From assembly GCA_910578405.1 (NCBI GenBank), contig CAJTQO010000053.1, positions 1 through 23,763 on the forward strand: 23,763 nucleotides of DNA. The letters are read 5' to 3'. How positions within the stretch are numbered: the stretch's first letter is position 1; every line of letters begins with the position of its first letter. This DNA is from an uncultured Lachnospiraceae bacterium. GTDB taxonomy: Bacteria; Bacillota; Clostridia; Lachnospirales; Lachnospiraceae. Under the pieces are notes generated by a model. That model did no database searches. It saw nothing but the letters and a program-made list of their open reading frames with translations, and was not told the origin of the DNA. Made by a program: the position numbers and the translations under genes. Of this stretch, positions 1-7,581 are shown piece by piece.

Positions 1-1175
1 TGATTACGGCGTTTACCAATCTGTATGGGGCAGGCGGGGCGCCGCTTTGCTCCATTGAACGGGGACGGGGCAATACAGAGGAGGCGGAAAAAATCATGAA
101 TACGTCCTTTTGCCTGCTTGTGCTGACGGGCGGGCTTTTGACTCTTTTCGGAAGCGTCTTTTGCCGCCCTGTGCTGGTTTTATTTGGGGCTTCGGACAGT
201 TCGCTGCCCTATGCGCTGCCTTATATGCGGATTTATCTGTTTGGCGCTGTTTTTTCCATGGTGGCTTTGGGGATGAACCCGTTTATTAATTCCCAAGGGT
301 TTGCCAATGTGGGAATGACCACTATTTTCCTTGGGGCCGTTACGAACATTATACTGGATCCATTGTTTATTTTCGTCCTTGGGTTTGGGATACAGGGAGC
401 GGCCTGGGCGACGGTCTGCTCACAGGCGTTGTCGGCGGTTTTCGTGATGCGCTTTTTGATGAGCGGCAAGGCGGAGCTGCGGCTTTGGCTAAACAGGAAG
501 CCGCAGCTTTTAAAAAGGCATGTTTTGGATATTATAGGGCTTGGGAGCGCCAGTTTTGTGATGCAATGCACAAACAGCCTGGTGCAGATTGCCTGCAACC
601 GGATGCTGGGGACGTTTGGCGGCGATGTGTATGTTTCCACAATGACGATTATCCATTCCGTACGCCAGATTCTGGATACGCCTGTTATGGCCATAGCAGA
701 CGGCGCTTCCCCGATTTTAAGCTTTAATTATGGGGCAAAACGGTATGATGCGGTAAAAAAGGCCATCCGTTTTGTCACATGGACGGCGCTTGTGTATACG
801 ACGGCAGTCTGGGCGCTTGTTTTATTGCTCCCGGAAATGTTCATCGGGATATTTAACAGGGACAGCTCGCTGCTGGAGGTGGCAGTTCCTGCGCTACATA
901 TTTACTTTTTCGCTTTTCTTTTCCAGGCGCTGCAGTACAGCGGGCAGACGGTGTTTAAATCACTGAATAAAAAGAAACAGGCGATTTTCTTTTCGCTGCT
1001 GCGTAAGGCAGTGATTGTGGTTCCATTGACTTTCCTGCTGCCTTATGTGGGGGGCCTGGGGGCAATGGGGGTATTTGCCGCAGAGCCGGTTTCCAATTTC
1101 CTGGGGGGCAGCGCCTGCTTTCTGGCCATGGTTTTTACTACGCTGCCGGAATTGAAGGGAAAGCGGCCGGAATAG
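1..1175 (+). CDS. MATE-family multidrug/cation exporter, 5'-truncated by the window edge
   Basis: This is an inner-membrane antiporter of the MATE family, which exports cationic drugs or metabolites using a Na+ or H+ gradient. The reading frame is open from the first complete codon at base 3. It reads through an internal ATG at 96, so that ATG is not the true start. The residues before it include GAGGAPLCSIERG, a segment typical of the end of the second/third helix region in MATE proteins. About 390 codons are visible. Family members have roughly 440-460 residues, so about 55-65 N-terminal residues lie outside the window. Many hydrophobic helices follow, and a second MATE-like half begins near the motif DGASPILSFNYGA. 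The gene ends with TAG only 10 bases before the convergent DUF5050 gene, and no terminator is visible in that gap. The substrate cannot be predicted. The family call is secure. Confidence 0.93.
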   Translation, partial: ITAFTNLYGAGGAPLCSIERGRGNTEEAEKIMNTSFCLLVLTGGLLTLFGSVFCRPVLVLFGASDSSLPYALPYMRIYLFGAVFSMVALGMNPFINSQGFANVGMTTIFLGAVTNIILDPLFIFVLGFGIQGAAWATVCSQALSAVFVMRFLMSGKAELRLWLNRKPQLLKRHVLDIIGLGSASFVMQCTNSLVQIACNRMLGTFGGDVYVSTMTIIHSVRQILDTPVMAIADGASPILSFNYGAKRYDAVKKAIRFVTWTALVYTTAVWALVLLLPEMFIGIFNRDSSLLEVAVPALHIYFFAFLFQALQYSGQTVFKSLNKKKQAIFFSLLRKAVIVVPLTFLLPYVGGLGAMGVFAAEPVSNFLGGSACFLAMVFTTLPELKGKRPE

Positions 1176-1185
1176 GTGAAGACGG

Positions 1186-2232
1186 CTATTTATCCTTCTG
1201 GTTTTCCAGGGCGGCCTGTGCAGCGGCCTCAAATACGGTAACGGATACGGGGCCGTGAAGAGGCGTCATGTACATAGGGGTGTCTTCCCCGAAAGCGGTA
1301 AAATATACATAGGAAGAAGTTACGTTAATATTTTTGTAAATCCCCTCTGCAATGGTTTCCACATTGCTGCCATCGGTGTTCATGCGTTTTAAGGCTGGCG
1401 ACGTTTTGGAGTTGGTTTGATAAAAAATCTGGTTCCCATATACGTTAAAACAGTCAATCCTTTCGTTGGTCAACACTTCGATGGTGTTCGCCGGAACGGA
1501 ATAGCGGCACAGCCGGTAATTTTCAGCCACATCCATATAGTAGAAGTAACCGCCTTCATAGACGGGGGTAAAGACATTGCCGTCCCAGACAGTGGAAATG
1601 GAATCATTGGACGTATTTAAAGCGTACAAATGATGATTCTCCTGCGTGCCGTTGAAATAGATGACGCCATCCACGCAGGAAGCAGGGTTTACCAGGTAAT
1701 TGGCAACGAGTTTATCTTCGGATTTGTCAATTTTAATTTTATAAAGCTCCGTACCGTTTTTGTTATGGTTGTCAAAGTTCTGATAATACAGGTAATTGCC
1801 GCATAGCTGCAGGGTGATGGCGTTGCCGCGTTTCAGGCATTGGCTGTTTTTGCCGTTTAGCTGGCAGCGGTATAGCCCATAAGTCCGCTGGGCGAATTCT
1901 ATGCCCTCTCCGGAGTTGTAGCTGTCCAGGAAGAAGTATAAGTAATGGTCGTCAGCGTTGATGGAGGTGGCTTTTGTGGAAGTCAGTTTCTTCATATTGC
2001 TGCCATCCGGCGACATAGAGTACAGACAGCCGTTGTCATAGAGGTTGGAAAAATAAACAATGCCGTTGCGCTCGCAAAAAAGGCCGCTGTTGTTCAGGTT
2101 CCCGGCTGTATTGCCTGTCACGTTGTCCGTATTCATTTTAATCCTCTGCGAAAGCATGGATAGGATAAAGAGCGTAAGAAGCAAGAGGGCCGACAAAGTT
2201 CCTATTATAATATTACGCGTTTTTTTGTTCAT
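1186..2232 (-). CDS. Membrane-anchored DUF5050 (beta-propeller-like) protein
   Basis: The protein has 348 residues. A short basic N-terminus is followed by one hydrophobic segment (residues 8-27), which could be a signal anchor. The rest is a predicted extracytoplasmic region. That region is built from repeated blade-like segments of the type LY-x-M-x-x-DGSN-x-x-x-L, visible as LYSMSPDGSNMKKLT and LKRMNTDGSNVETI and in weaker versions. This pattern is characteristic of DUF5050 proteins, which resemble the six-bladed propellers of TolB and LDL-receptor YWTD domains. No catalytic motif is seen. It probably binds a ligand or partner at the cell surface, but that is inference. The start is supported by AAGAAAGGA about 10 bases upstream on the minus strand. 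It is transcribed toward the MATE gene and away from the MFS gene, so it appears to be a single-gene unit. Confidence 0.85.
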   Translation of the reverse strand: MNKKTRNIIIGTLSALLLLTLFILSMLSQRIKMNTDNVTGNTAGNLNNSGLFCERNGIVYFSNLYDNGCLYSMSPDGSNMKKLTSTKATSINADDHYLYFFLDSYNSGEGIEFAQRTYGLYRCQLNGKNSQCLKRGNAITLQLCGNYLYYQNFDNHNKNGTELYKIKIDKSEDKLVANYLVNPASCVDGVIYFNGTQENHHLYALNTSNDSISTVWDGNVFTPVYEGGYFYYMDVAENYRLCRYSVPANTIEVLTNERIDCFNVYGNQIFYQTNSKTSPALKRMNTDGSNVETIAEGIYKNINVTSSYVYFTAFGEDTPMYMTPLHGPVSVTVFEAAAQAALENQKDK

Positions 2233-2495
2233 AATATGATTTTCCTTTCTTCTTATTTTTGCAGGCGATATGCCGGGCGCCGGCTGTGCAGGGACATTGG
2301 GCGGGCGTTTCAGGCTTTGCCTGTTTCTGCTCTTATTTTACCTTATGTGGGGGTATTTTGCAATGAAGAAAAAGGGAGCCGGACGGATAGCGATGGGATA
2401 TGGCATGCGGATGGGAGCGGAGGCAAAAGACGGCATATTTTATGCGCGGCAGGAAGAAAAAAGAACTTAATATAGCATTTCCCTATAAGGTGGTT

Positions 2496-2501
2496 TATAA
2501 T
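2496..2501 (+). promoter_or_regulatory. Possible -10 box for the MFS operon
   Basis: TATAAT matches the sigma-A -10 consensus exactly and sits in an AT-rich stretch. There is no good TTGACA-like -35 box at 16-18 bases upstream, so the assignment is tentative. If used, transcription would begin near 2508, and the 9-bp repeat array would lie in the 5' leader of the MFS mRNA. Confidence 0.35.
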
Positions 2502-2514
2502 ATTTTTATATTGA

Positions 2515-2577
2515 GGGAGCAAAGGGAGCAAAGGGAGCAAAGGGAGCAAAGGGAGCAAAGGGAGCAGAGGGAGCAAA
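2515..2577 (+). repeat. Tandem array of seven 9-bp units (GGGAGCAAA)
   Basis: Seven consecutive copies of GGGAGCAAA occur. Six are identical and the sixth unit has one change (GGGAGCAGA). The array starts 14 bases after the TATAAT box and ends 10 bases before the AGGTGG ribosome site of the MFS gene. It therefore probably lies in the leader RNA. Perfect short tandem arrays of this kind can change copy number by slippage. Confidence 0.95.
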
Positions 2578-2595
2578 GGAAAGCATAGGTGGCAT

Positions 2596-3996
2596 ATGAA
2601 ATTAAATTACAAAAGGACTTTTTTGATTGGGCTGGCGTTTCTTTCGATTTCGGCATTCTGGCAGATGTATGACAGCATTATTCCGCTGATGCTGCAAAAT
2701 ACCTTTCATTTGGGAGAAACGGTGACGGGGATGCTGATGGCCATGGACAATGTGCTTGCGATTTTCCTGCTGCCGCTGTTTGGGGCGTTGTCGGACAGGG
2801 CGGACACGGGGATTGGGAAGCGGATGCCATTTATTGTGGGCGGCACGGCGCTGGCGGTTTTGTTTTTGCTGTTTTTGAATGTGGCGGACAGGAGACAGAA
2901 TCTGGCGTTGTTTATAGTCACCTTGTTTTTGCTTCTGCTTTCCATGGGGCTGTACCGCTCCCCTGCGGTGGCCCTGATGCCGGATTTGACGCCGAACCGT
3001 TTGCGGAGCAAGGCAAATGCCGTAATTAACCTGATGGGGGCGGTGGGCGGCGTATATGCCCTGTTGATGATTAAGCGGTTGGTAGGCAGAGGGGAAAGGC
3101 CGGATTATTTGCCTTTGTTTCTAAGCATAGGCGGATTGATGGTTGCGGCGGTGGCCGTATTGTTTATTACAGTGCGGGAGAAACAGGCAGCCAGACAGGT
3201 GGTGGAGGAAGAGCGGCAGTACAGGCAGGCCGGCATGGAACAGGAAGAGGGGAAGCGGCCCGGGCAGGCGGAAGCTGGCGCAGGCCGGAAGGAAGGGGGA
3301 GCGTCCGGTGAGGAGGTTGGCGCAGGCCGAAAGGAAGGGAGAGCGTCCGGTGCGGAGGTTGGCGCGGACAGCGGGAGGGCATTGTCCAAACCGGTCAAGC
3401 GCAGTATGGCTTTTTTGCTTATGTCCATTCTGCTTTGGTTTACGGCTTATAATGCTGTCACCACTGCTTTTTCGCGCTATACGAGGGTAGTATGGCATAT
3501 GGAAGGCGGCAGTTTTGCGGATTGCCTGATGGTAGCCACTGTGGCGGCTATCCTAAGCTATATCCCCATTGGGAACATTGCCAGCAGGGTAGGCAGGAAG
3601 AAAACGATTCTGACGGGGATTGTGTTGATGAGCCTGTGCTATTTTGCGGCGATTTTCGCAGGGGCTTACCACCCGGCGGTCAACATTGCCTTTGCGGCGA
3701 TTGGCATAGGCTGGGCGGCCATTAACGTGAATTCTTATCCGATGATTGTGGAAATGGCCAAGGGTAGCGACATTGGGAAATTTACGGGGACATATTATAC
3801 GTTTTCCATGGCGGCGCAGATTATTACGCCGGTGCTGTCGGGCTTTTTGTTAGAAAATGTGTCTTACCGCACGTTATTCCCTTATGCGTTCCTGTTTTCC
3901 ACGCTGGCTTTTTTTACGATGCTGCAGGTGCGCCATGGCGATTCCAAACCGGAGAAGAAAAAGGACATACTGGATAACTTTGATGTGGAGGATTAA
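2596..3996 (+). CDS. MFS transporter, SLC45/sugar-symporter-like
   Basis: This 466-residue carrier of the major facilitator superfamily is predicted to sit in the cytoplasmic membrane. It opens with six hydrophobic helices (about residues 8-195), including the loop motif GALSDRADTGIGKRMPFI. That GxLSDR-type signature, followed by GKR-P-F-I, resembles the SLC45/sucrose and GPH-type sugar symporters. A hydrophilic loop (about 191-270) is unusually long and rich in Gly, Glu, Arg and Ala, with two 14-residue repeats (about 228-255). The second six-helix half follows. The motif SRVGRKK near residues 330-336 is the matching loop of that half. The start is supported by AGGTGG 3 bases upstream, and an in-frame alternative was not evident. 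A glycerophosphodiesterase gene follows after 9 bases, so the two are probably co-transcribed. The substrate is unknown; a sugar is the likeliest guess from family resemblance. Confidence 0.88.
   Translation: MKLNYKRTFLIGLAFLSISAFWQMYDSIIPLMLQNTFHLGETVTGMLMAMDNVLAIFLLPLFGALSDRADTGIGKRMPFIVGGTALAVLFLLFLNVADRRQNLALFIVTLFLLLLSMGLYRSPAVALMPDLTPNRLRSKANAVINLMGAVGGVYALLMIKRLVGRGERPDYLPLFLSIGGLMVAAVAVLFITVREKQAARQVVEEERQYRQAGMEQEEGKRPGQAEAGAGRKEGGASGEEVGAGRKEGRASGAEVGADSGRALSKPVKRSMAFLLMSILLWFTAYNAVTTAFSRYTRVVWHMEGGSFADCLMVATVAAILSYIPIGNIASRVGRKKTILTGIVLMSLCYFAAIFAGAYHPAVNIAFAAIGIGWAAINVNSYPMIVEMAKGSDIGKFTGTYYTFSMAAQIITPVLSGFLLENVSYRTLFPYAFLFSTLAFFTMLQVRHGDSKPEKKKDILDNFDVED
3276..3359 (+). repeat. 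Two tandem 42-bp units in the MFS central loop
   Basis: Two adjacent 42-bp units (3276-3317 and 3318-3359) differ at only a few positions. They encode 14-residue repeats such as GAGRKEGRASGAEV. The first bases of a third unit follow at 3360. The length is a multiple of three, so copy-number change would keep the reading frame and only alter loop length. Confidence 0.9.
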
Positions 3997-4005
3997 AAAG
4001 GAACG

Positions 4006-4830
4006 ATGGTTTTAGTGGTTTTGGTAGCAATCGTGGCAGTGTTATATTTGTTGGCAATTATGCCAAGGATGTGGCATCGGCCGGACAGAAGGCCGTTCCA
4101 GGGGGTGCTTTACGCCCACAGGGGGCTGCATGACAATGAAGGGGAAGCGCCGGAGAATTCCATGAAAGCGTTTTGCCGGGCAGTGGAAGCCGGCTATGGA
4201 ATCGAATTGGACGTGCAGCTTTCCAAGGACAAAGTGCCGGTGGTGTTCCATGATTTTACGCTGGAAAGGGTATGTGGGGTGGAAGGGAAGGTGTGCAATT
4301 ATACATACGAGGAGTTGCAGAAATTGCGGCTGTTCCATTCACAGGAGAGGATACCAAGCTTTGAGGAGTTTCTGAAGATGGTGGGCGGCAGGGTGCCTTT
4401 GATTGTGGAATATAAGGTGGAATGGACGGACGTAATGGTCTGTCCCCTGGCGGACAGGCTGTTACAAAAGTATAAAGGGGTTTACTGCATCGAATCCTTT
4501 AACCCGTTGGCGCTTCTCTGGTACCGGAAGCACCGGAATGGGATTATGCGGGGGCAGCTTTCGGACGCTTTTTTGCAGGAAGAAGGATTAAAGGGGCTTC
4601 TTTATTTCGTCCTGGAGCATATGCTTTTGAATTTCGCAACCAAACCGGATTTCATTGCATATAATCATAAGTATTACTGGACGCTGTCAAGGCAGATTTG
4701 TAAGAAGCTGTACCGGGGGCTGGCGGTGGCCTGGACGATTAAGAGCCAGAAGGAGCTGGAAGCCAGGAGGAAGGATTTCGACTTGTTTATTTTTGACAGC
4801 TTTATACCGAAGAAAGAGAAAGCCGGGTAG
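4006..4830 (+). CDS. Membrane-anchored glycerophosphodiester phosphodiesterase
   Basis: This enzyme of the GDPD/UgpQ family hydrolyses glycerophosphodiesters to glycerol-3-phosphate and an alcohol. The 274-residue protein has an N-terminal hydrophobic helix (residues 2-19), so it is probably anchored to the membrane. The catalytic set is visible: HRG at 38-40, EN at 50-51, IELDV at 66-70 with the metal-binding Glu and Asp, HD at 82-83, and EYK at 135-137. The TIM-barrel end is seen in AWTIKS and the final FIFDSF. The gene begins 9 bases after the MFS stop, with AAAGGAA as ribosome site, which implies one transcript. Its product would feed phospholipid or teichoic-acid headgroup turnover. Whether its substrate is related to the MFS cargo is not shown by the sequence. 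Confidence 0.93.
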   Translation: MVLVVLVAIVAVLYLLAIMPRMWHRPDRRPFQGVLYAHRGLHDNEGEAPENSMKAFCRAVEAGYGIELDVQLSKDKVPVVFHDFTLERVCGVEGKVCNYTYEELQKLRLFHSQERIPSFEEFLKMVGGRVPLIVEYKVEWTDVMVCPLADRLLQKYKGVYCIESFNPLALLWYRKHRNGIMRGQLSDAFLQEEGLKGLLYFVLEHMLLNFATKPDFIAYNHKYYWTLSRQICKKLYRGLAVAWTIKSQKELEARRKDFDLFIFDSFIPKKEKAG

Positions 4831-4884
4831 AAAGCGCGGAGTTTTATTGGAATGATTTTTTACATGTTCAGACGGGAGGCAGGG

Positions 4885-6072
4885 ATGAAGAAAAGGGTTT
4901 TGTGTTTGACGGCGCTTATGGTAGGTTCGCTGGGTATGGCGGCATGTGGGGGCGGGAAGCAAGGTCAGGAAGAAGCGCAGGCGAAGGACGTAAATGGCAT
5001 AGAAGAGGCGCAAAAGCAAGAGTCGCCGGAAGCCAGGGAGCAGGAGGCAGAGGAAGCGCAGGGGCCGGAAGAAGCCAGGACGCAGGAGGCAGAGGACACG
5101 AAGGGGCCGGAAGAAGCCGGGACGCAAGAGACAGAGGACGTGGAGGCGACGCAAAAAGCCGGGACGCAGGAGCCGGAGGACGTGGAGGCGACGCAAAAAG
5201 CCAAAACGCAGGTGCAGGAAGAAGCCCAGGGAGCCGGACAGGAACCTGGAGGGAAACAGGAAGCGGACCTTGCCAGGGAGCAGGAGCTAAGGGTAGGGGA
5301 AAACCAACAGGGAGAGCAGACGGCGGGGCAGGAAAGCGGACAGGCGGAGGCAAGCGGCACAGGCCAGGATGGCGTTGGCGCGGACGTAGACGGGAGCCAG
5401 TATGTGCGGACGCAGGAAACGGCAGAGGAATATAAGGCGGCAGACGGCACGCTTTTGTTAATTGTGGAGAGGGCATATCCTGTTGTGGATATGCCAGACA
5501 GAAAGGAGGCGGCGCAGGCAATCAATGCCTATATCCGGGAAGGGGAATTTTATGGTGGGGAAAGCATAGCCGGTATGTCGGAAGAAGAGCTTTTTGAAAG
5601 CGCCGAAATGGACTATAAGGAGCGGGGAAAAGATAACTGGTATGGGGAATATAGCTATTCCACGGGCTATCGGCTTGGCCGGATGGATGATAAGGCAATC
5701 AGTTTTCTCTTATCGTCTTATTTTTACCTGGGCGGGGCGCATCCCAATACCTTTGATGTGGGGCTTACCTTTGACGCGCAGACGGGGCAGCGGCTGCTGT
5801 TAGCGGATGTGGTTCAGGACGAAGCGGCAGCAGTGGAGGCGGCAGTGGGGTTCCTGATAAAGGAGACGGAAAAAGAAGAGTATGGAGGCGTTTTTTTCAG
5901 CAACTATAAGGACAGTCTGGCCGGCCTGGTTGCGGATGGTTCCTGGTATTTAGGGGAAGATGGGTTTCATATTATAGCGAATACCTATGCCATAGCGCCT
6001 TATGTGGCAGGCAGTTTTGACTTTGTGATTCCCTATGGGGAGGCGGATTTTTTAAAGGAAGAATACCGGTAA
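4885..6072 (+). CDS. Lipoprotein with repetitive linker and C-terminal DUF3298-like domain
   Basis: I place the start at ATG 4885 rather than 4852. GGGAGG lies 5 bases upstream, and this start gives a clean lipoprotein signal peptide (MKKRVLCLTALM...GMAAC) with the lipidated Cys at residue 21. The protein then has 395 residues. Residues 22 to about 175 form a low-complexity Glu/Gln/Ala/Gly linker that includes four 14-residue repeats (53-108). The C-terminal ~200 residues look globular. They contain YFYLGGAHPNT and TFDAQTGQRLLLADVV, hallmarks of the DUF3298 region also found in RsiV-type proteins, preceded by a DUF4163-like segment. There is no N-terminal sigma-binding region, so it is not a classical RsiV anti-sigma factor. 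It is probably displayed on the outer face of the membrane, with the linker spanning the cell wall. The ligand is unknown. It lies between GDPD and the AlbA_2 gene with short gaps. Confidence 0.85.
   Translation: MKKRVLCLTALMVGSLGMAACGGGKQGQEEAQAKDVNGIEEAQKQESPEAREQEAEEAQGPEEARTQEAEDTKGPEEAGTQETEDVEATQKAGTQEPEDVEATQKAKTQVQEEAQGAGQEPGGKQEADLAREQELRVGENQQGEQTAGQESGQAEASGTGQDGVGADVDGSQYVRTQETAEEYKAADGTLLLIVERAYPVVDMPDRKEAAQAINAYIREGEFYGGESIAGMSEEELFESAEMDYKERGKDNWYGEYSYSTGYRLGRMDDKAISFLLSSYFYLGGAHPNTFDVGLTFDAQTGQRLLLADVVQDEAAAVEAAVGFLIKETEKEEYGGVFFSNYKDSLAGLVADGSWYLGEDGFHIIANTYAIAPYVAGSFDFVIPYGEADFLKEEYR
5041..5208 (+). repeat. Four tandem 42-bp units in the lipoprotein linker
   Basis: Four adjacent 42-bp units start at 5041, 5083, 5125 and 5167. 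Each encodes a 14-residue repeat of the type QEAEDTKGPEEAGT. Units 1 and 2 resemble each other most, as do units 3 and 4, which suggests successive duplications. The purine-rich coding strand leaves the complementary strand free of stops, and this explains several long antisense open frames here. Confidence 0.95.
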
Positions 6073-6084
6073 AGGAAAACAGGG

Positions 6085-7482
6085 ATGATTGATTTTGAGC
6101 GGATAGAGGAATACAACGAAAATAACCGTATAGAGGCAAAAAGGGCCTTGGGAGGACTTCCGCGCAGCATTTGGGAGACATATTCCGCCTTTGCCAATTC
6201 GTTTGGAGGGATTTTGCTTTTAGGCGTGGAGGAAATGGAGGACGGAACTTTCCGGATGGTGGATTTGCCTGCGCCGGAGAAGCTGATTGCGGAATTTTGG
6301 GAGATTCTTGGGGACAGAGGAAAGGTCAGCGGGAATATTTTGTCCAAAGAGGATGTGGAAATCCATGAGGTCAACGGCAGCCGGATGATTAGTATTACAG
6401 TGCCGCGGGCAGGCCGGAGGGAAAGGCCGGTGTATATTGGAAACAATCCTTACCTTGGTTCTTACAGAAGGGATGGGGAAGGGGATTACCATTGTACACG
6501 GGAAGAAGTGCGGATGATGCTGCGGGACCGGGAAGAGCGGACGATGGATGAGAAACTCCTGCCCCATCTGGCAGAGGAAGTGTTTGTAGCGGAAACGGTA
6601 CGGCGTTACCGCGCTTATTTAAAAGACCGGAATCCGGGACATGGGTATGGCGCGGAACCGCAAGACAGGCTGTTATGCAGGATTGGTGCCGCCGGGTACG
6701 GGAAGGACGGGCAGGCGCATCCTACGGCGGCGGGGCTGCTGATGTTTGGTTATGAGGATGAGATTGTAAAGGAATATCCTTATTTTACCCTGGATTACCA
6801 GGAACGGGGGAGGGACGGGCAATTAAGGGAACGGATTGTATCCAATTCAGGCAAATGGAGCGGCAACCTGTTTGACTTTTATCTAAGGATTTCAGGGAAA
6901 ATTGTGCGGGGACTGCCAGGCGACACCCACCGTCCGGTGCGGGAAGCCGTGGCCAACTGCATGGTAAACGGCGATTATATGGGATATGGGGGATTAACGA
7001 TTATAAAGAAGGCGGATGAAATCTGTGTGACCAATCCCGGCAGTTTCCGGATGGATATTCTGGAGGCGGTCAACGGCGGAAAATCCGATCCGCGCAATAC
7101 GCGGATTGCCAAACTGTTCCATTTGGTTAAAGTCGGCACCCGCACCGGAAAAGGCGTGCCGGATATGTACCGGGTATGGAAACGCAACGGGTGGCGTATG
7201 CCGGAGATACAGGAGCGTTTAAAACCAGACCGGATTACGTTCAAGCTCCCTTTGGAGGCGGTCGGGCCAGGCAGCCAGGAACAGGAACCTATATTGGGGA
7301 TGCAGGAAGATAAAGACGCGCTTTTAGATTATGTGACATGGGCGATTTACGTAAACGCAAAAGAGGCGGGGGAAGAACTTGGAATCAGCGGACAGGAGGC
7401 AGAGGCGGCGCTGATGCAGATGGCGCAGGAAGGGATTTTGGTTAAGGCGCAGGGACGGGATGGGTATCGTTTGAAGATATAA
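6085..7482 (+). CDS. AlbA_2/Schlafen-type DNA-binding regulator with ATPase-like domain
   Basis: This 465-residue protein is of the kind often annotated as an ATP-binding protein or RecG-related transcriptional regulator. Residues about 8-130 form an AlbA_2 (Schlafen AAA_4) domain, seen in NNRIEAKRAL and FANSFGGILLLGVEE. Residues about 265-365 match the HATPase_c_4-type region: REAVANCMVNGDY, then ICVTNPGSF, then GGKSDPRNTRIAKLF and GTRTGKGVPDM. The last ~55 residues look like a winged helix (AKEAGEELGISGQEAEAAL). It probably acts in the cytoplasm as a DNA-binding regulator, but its targets are unknown. The ATG follows the lipoprotein stop by 12 bases with AAAGGA upstream, so the two are probably translated from one mRNA. 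The usual Glu after the Gly-rich IAKLF segment is replaced by Arg-Thr-Gly, which may alter nucleotide binding. Confidence 0.88.
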   Translation: MIDFERIEEYNENNRIEAKRALGGLPRSIWETYSAFANSFGGILLLGVEEMEDGTFRMVDLPAPEKLIAEFWEILGDRGKVSGNILSKEDVEIHEVNGSRMISITVPRAGRRERPVYIGNNPYLGSYRRDGEGDYHCTREEVRMMLRDREERTMDEKLLPHLAEEVFVAETVRRYRAYLKDRNPGHGYGAEPQDRLLCRIGAAGYGKDGQAHPTAAGLLMFGYEDEIVKEYPYFTLDYQERGRDGQLRERIVSNSGKWSGNLFDFYLRISGKIVRGLPGDTHRPVREAVANCMVNGDYMGYGGLTIIKKADEICVTNPGSFRMDILEAVNGGKSDPRNTRIAKLFHLVKVGTRTGKGVPDMYRVWKRNGWRMPEIQERLKPDRITFKLPLEAVGPGSQEQEPILGMQEDKDALLDYVTWAIYVNAKEAGEELGISGQEAEAALMQMAQEGILVKAQGRDGYRLKI

Positions 7483-7581
7483 GACGGGAAACGCGCTCTA
7501 GCGCATAGGGTGGTTAAGACTGTGGGAGAATCCGGCAAAAGGCCGGAGGAGCGGAAACGGAAAGGGCGGATAAGGCAGGGG

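Larger units (their letters stand above)
2233..2595. other. Divergent intergenic region, 363 bases
   Basis: This is the spacer between the leftward DUF5050 gene and the rightward MFS gene. The right half is AT-rich and holds a TATAAT box (2496-2501), then a 9-bp tandem repeat (2515-2577), then the MFS ribosome site AGGTGG at 2587-2592. Short open frames of 60-80 codons cross it in several frames. None has a convincing ribosome site or recognisable product, and one owes its length to the repeat. I see no further gene. Confidence 0.6.

Noticed and set aside
2236..2588. Short open frames in the DUF5050-MFS spacer, one containing an REQ tripeptide repeat
   Set aside because: They have no convincing ribosome site, and one is an artefact of the 9-bp array. 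The region fits a promoter and leader better.
4687..5525. Several long antisense and alternative-frame open frames across the lipoprotein gene (up to about 200 codons)
   Set aside because: They are Pro/Leu/Arg- or Ser/Ala-rich shadows created by the purine-rich 42-bp repeats. They lack ribosome sites, and the sense frame has a clear lipoprotein signal and a known domain.
4885..6072. RsiV-type anti-sigma factor
   Set aside because: It shares a DUF3298-like C-terminus but starts with a lipoprotein signal instead of a cytoplasmic sigma-binding region and transmembrane helix, and no sigma factor gene is adjacent.
7510..7581. GTG start extending the epimerase by 24 codons
   Set aside because: The added residues are basic and unlike the family, whose Rossmann motif normally starts within the first ten residues.
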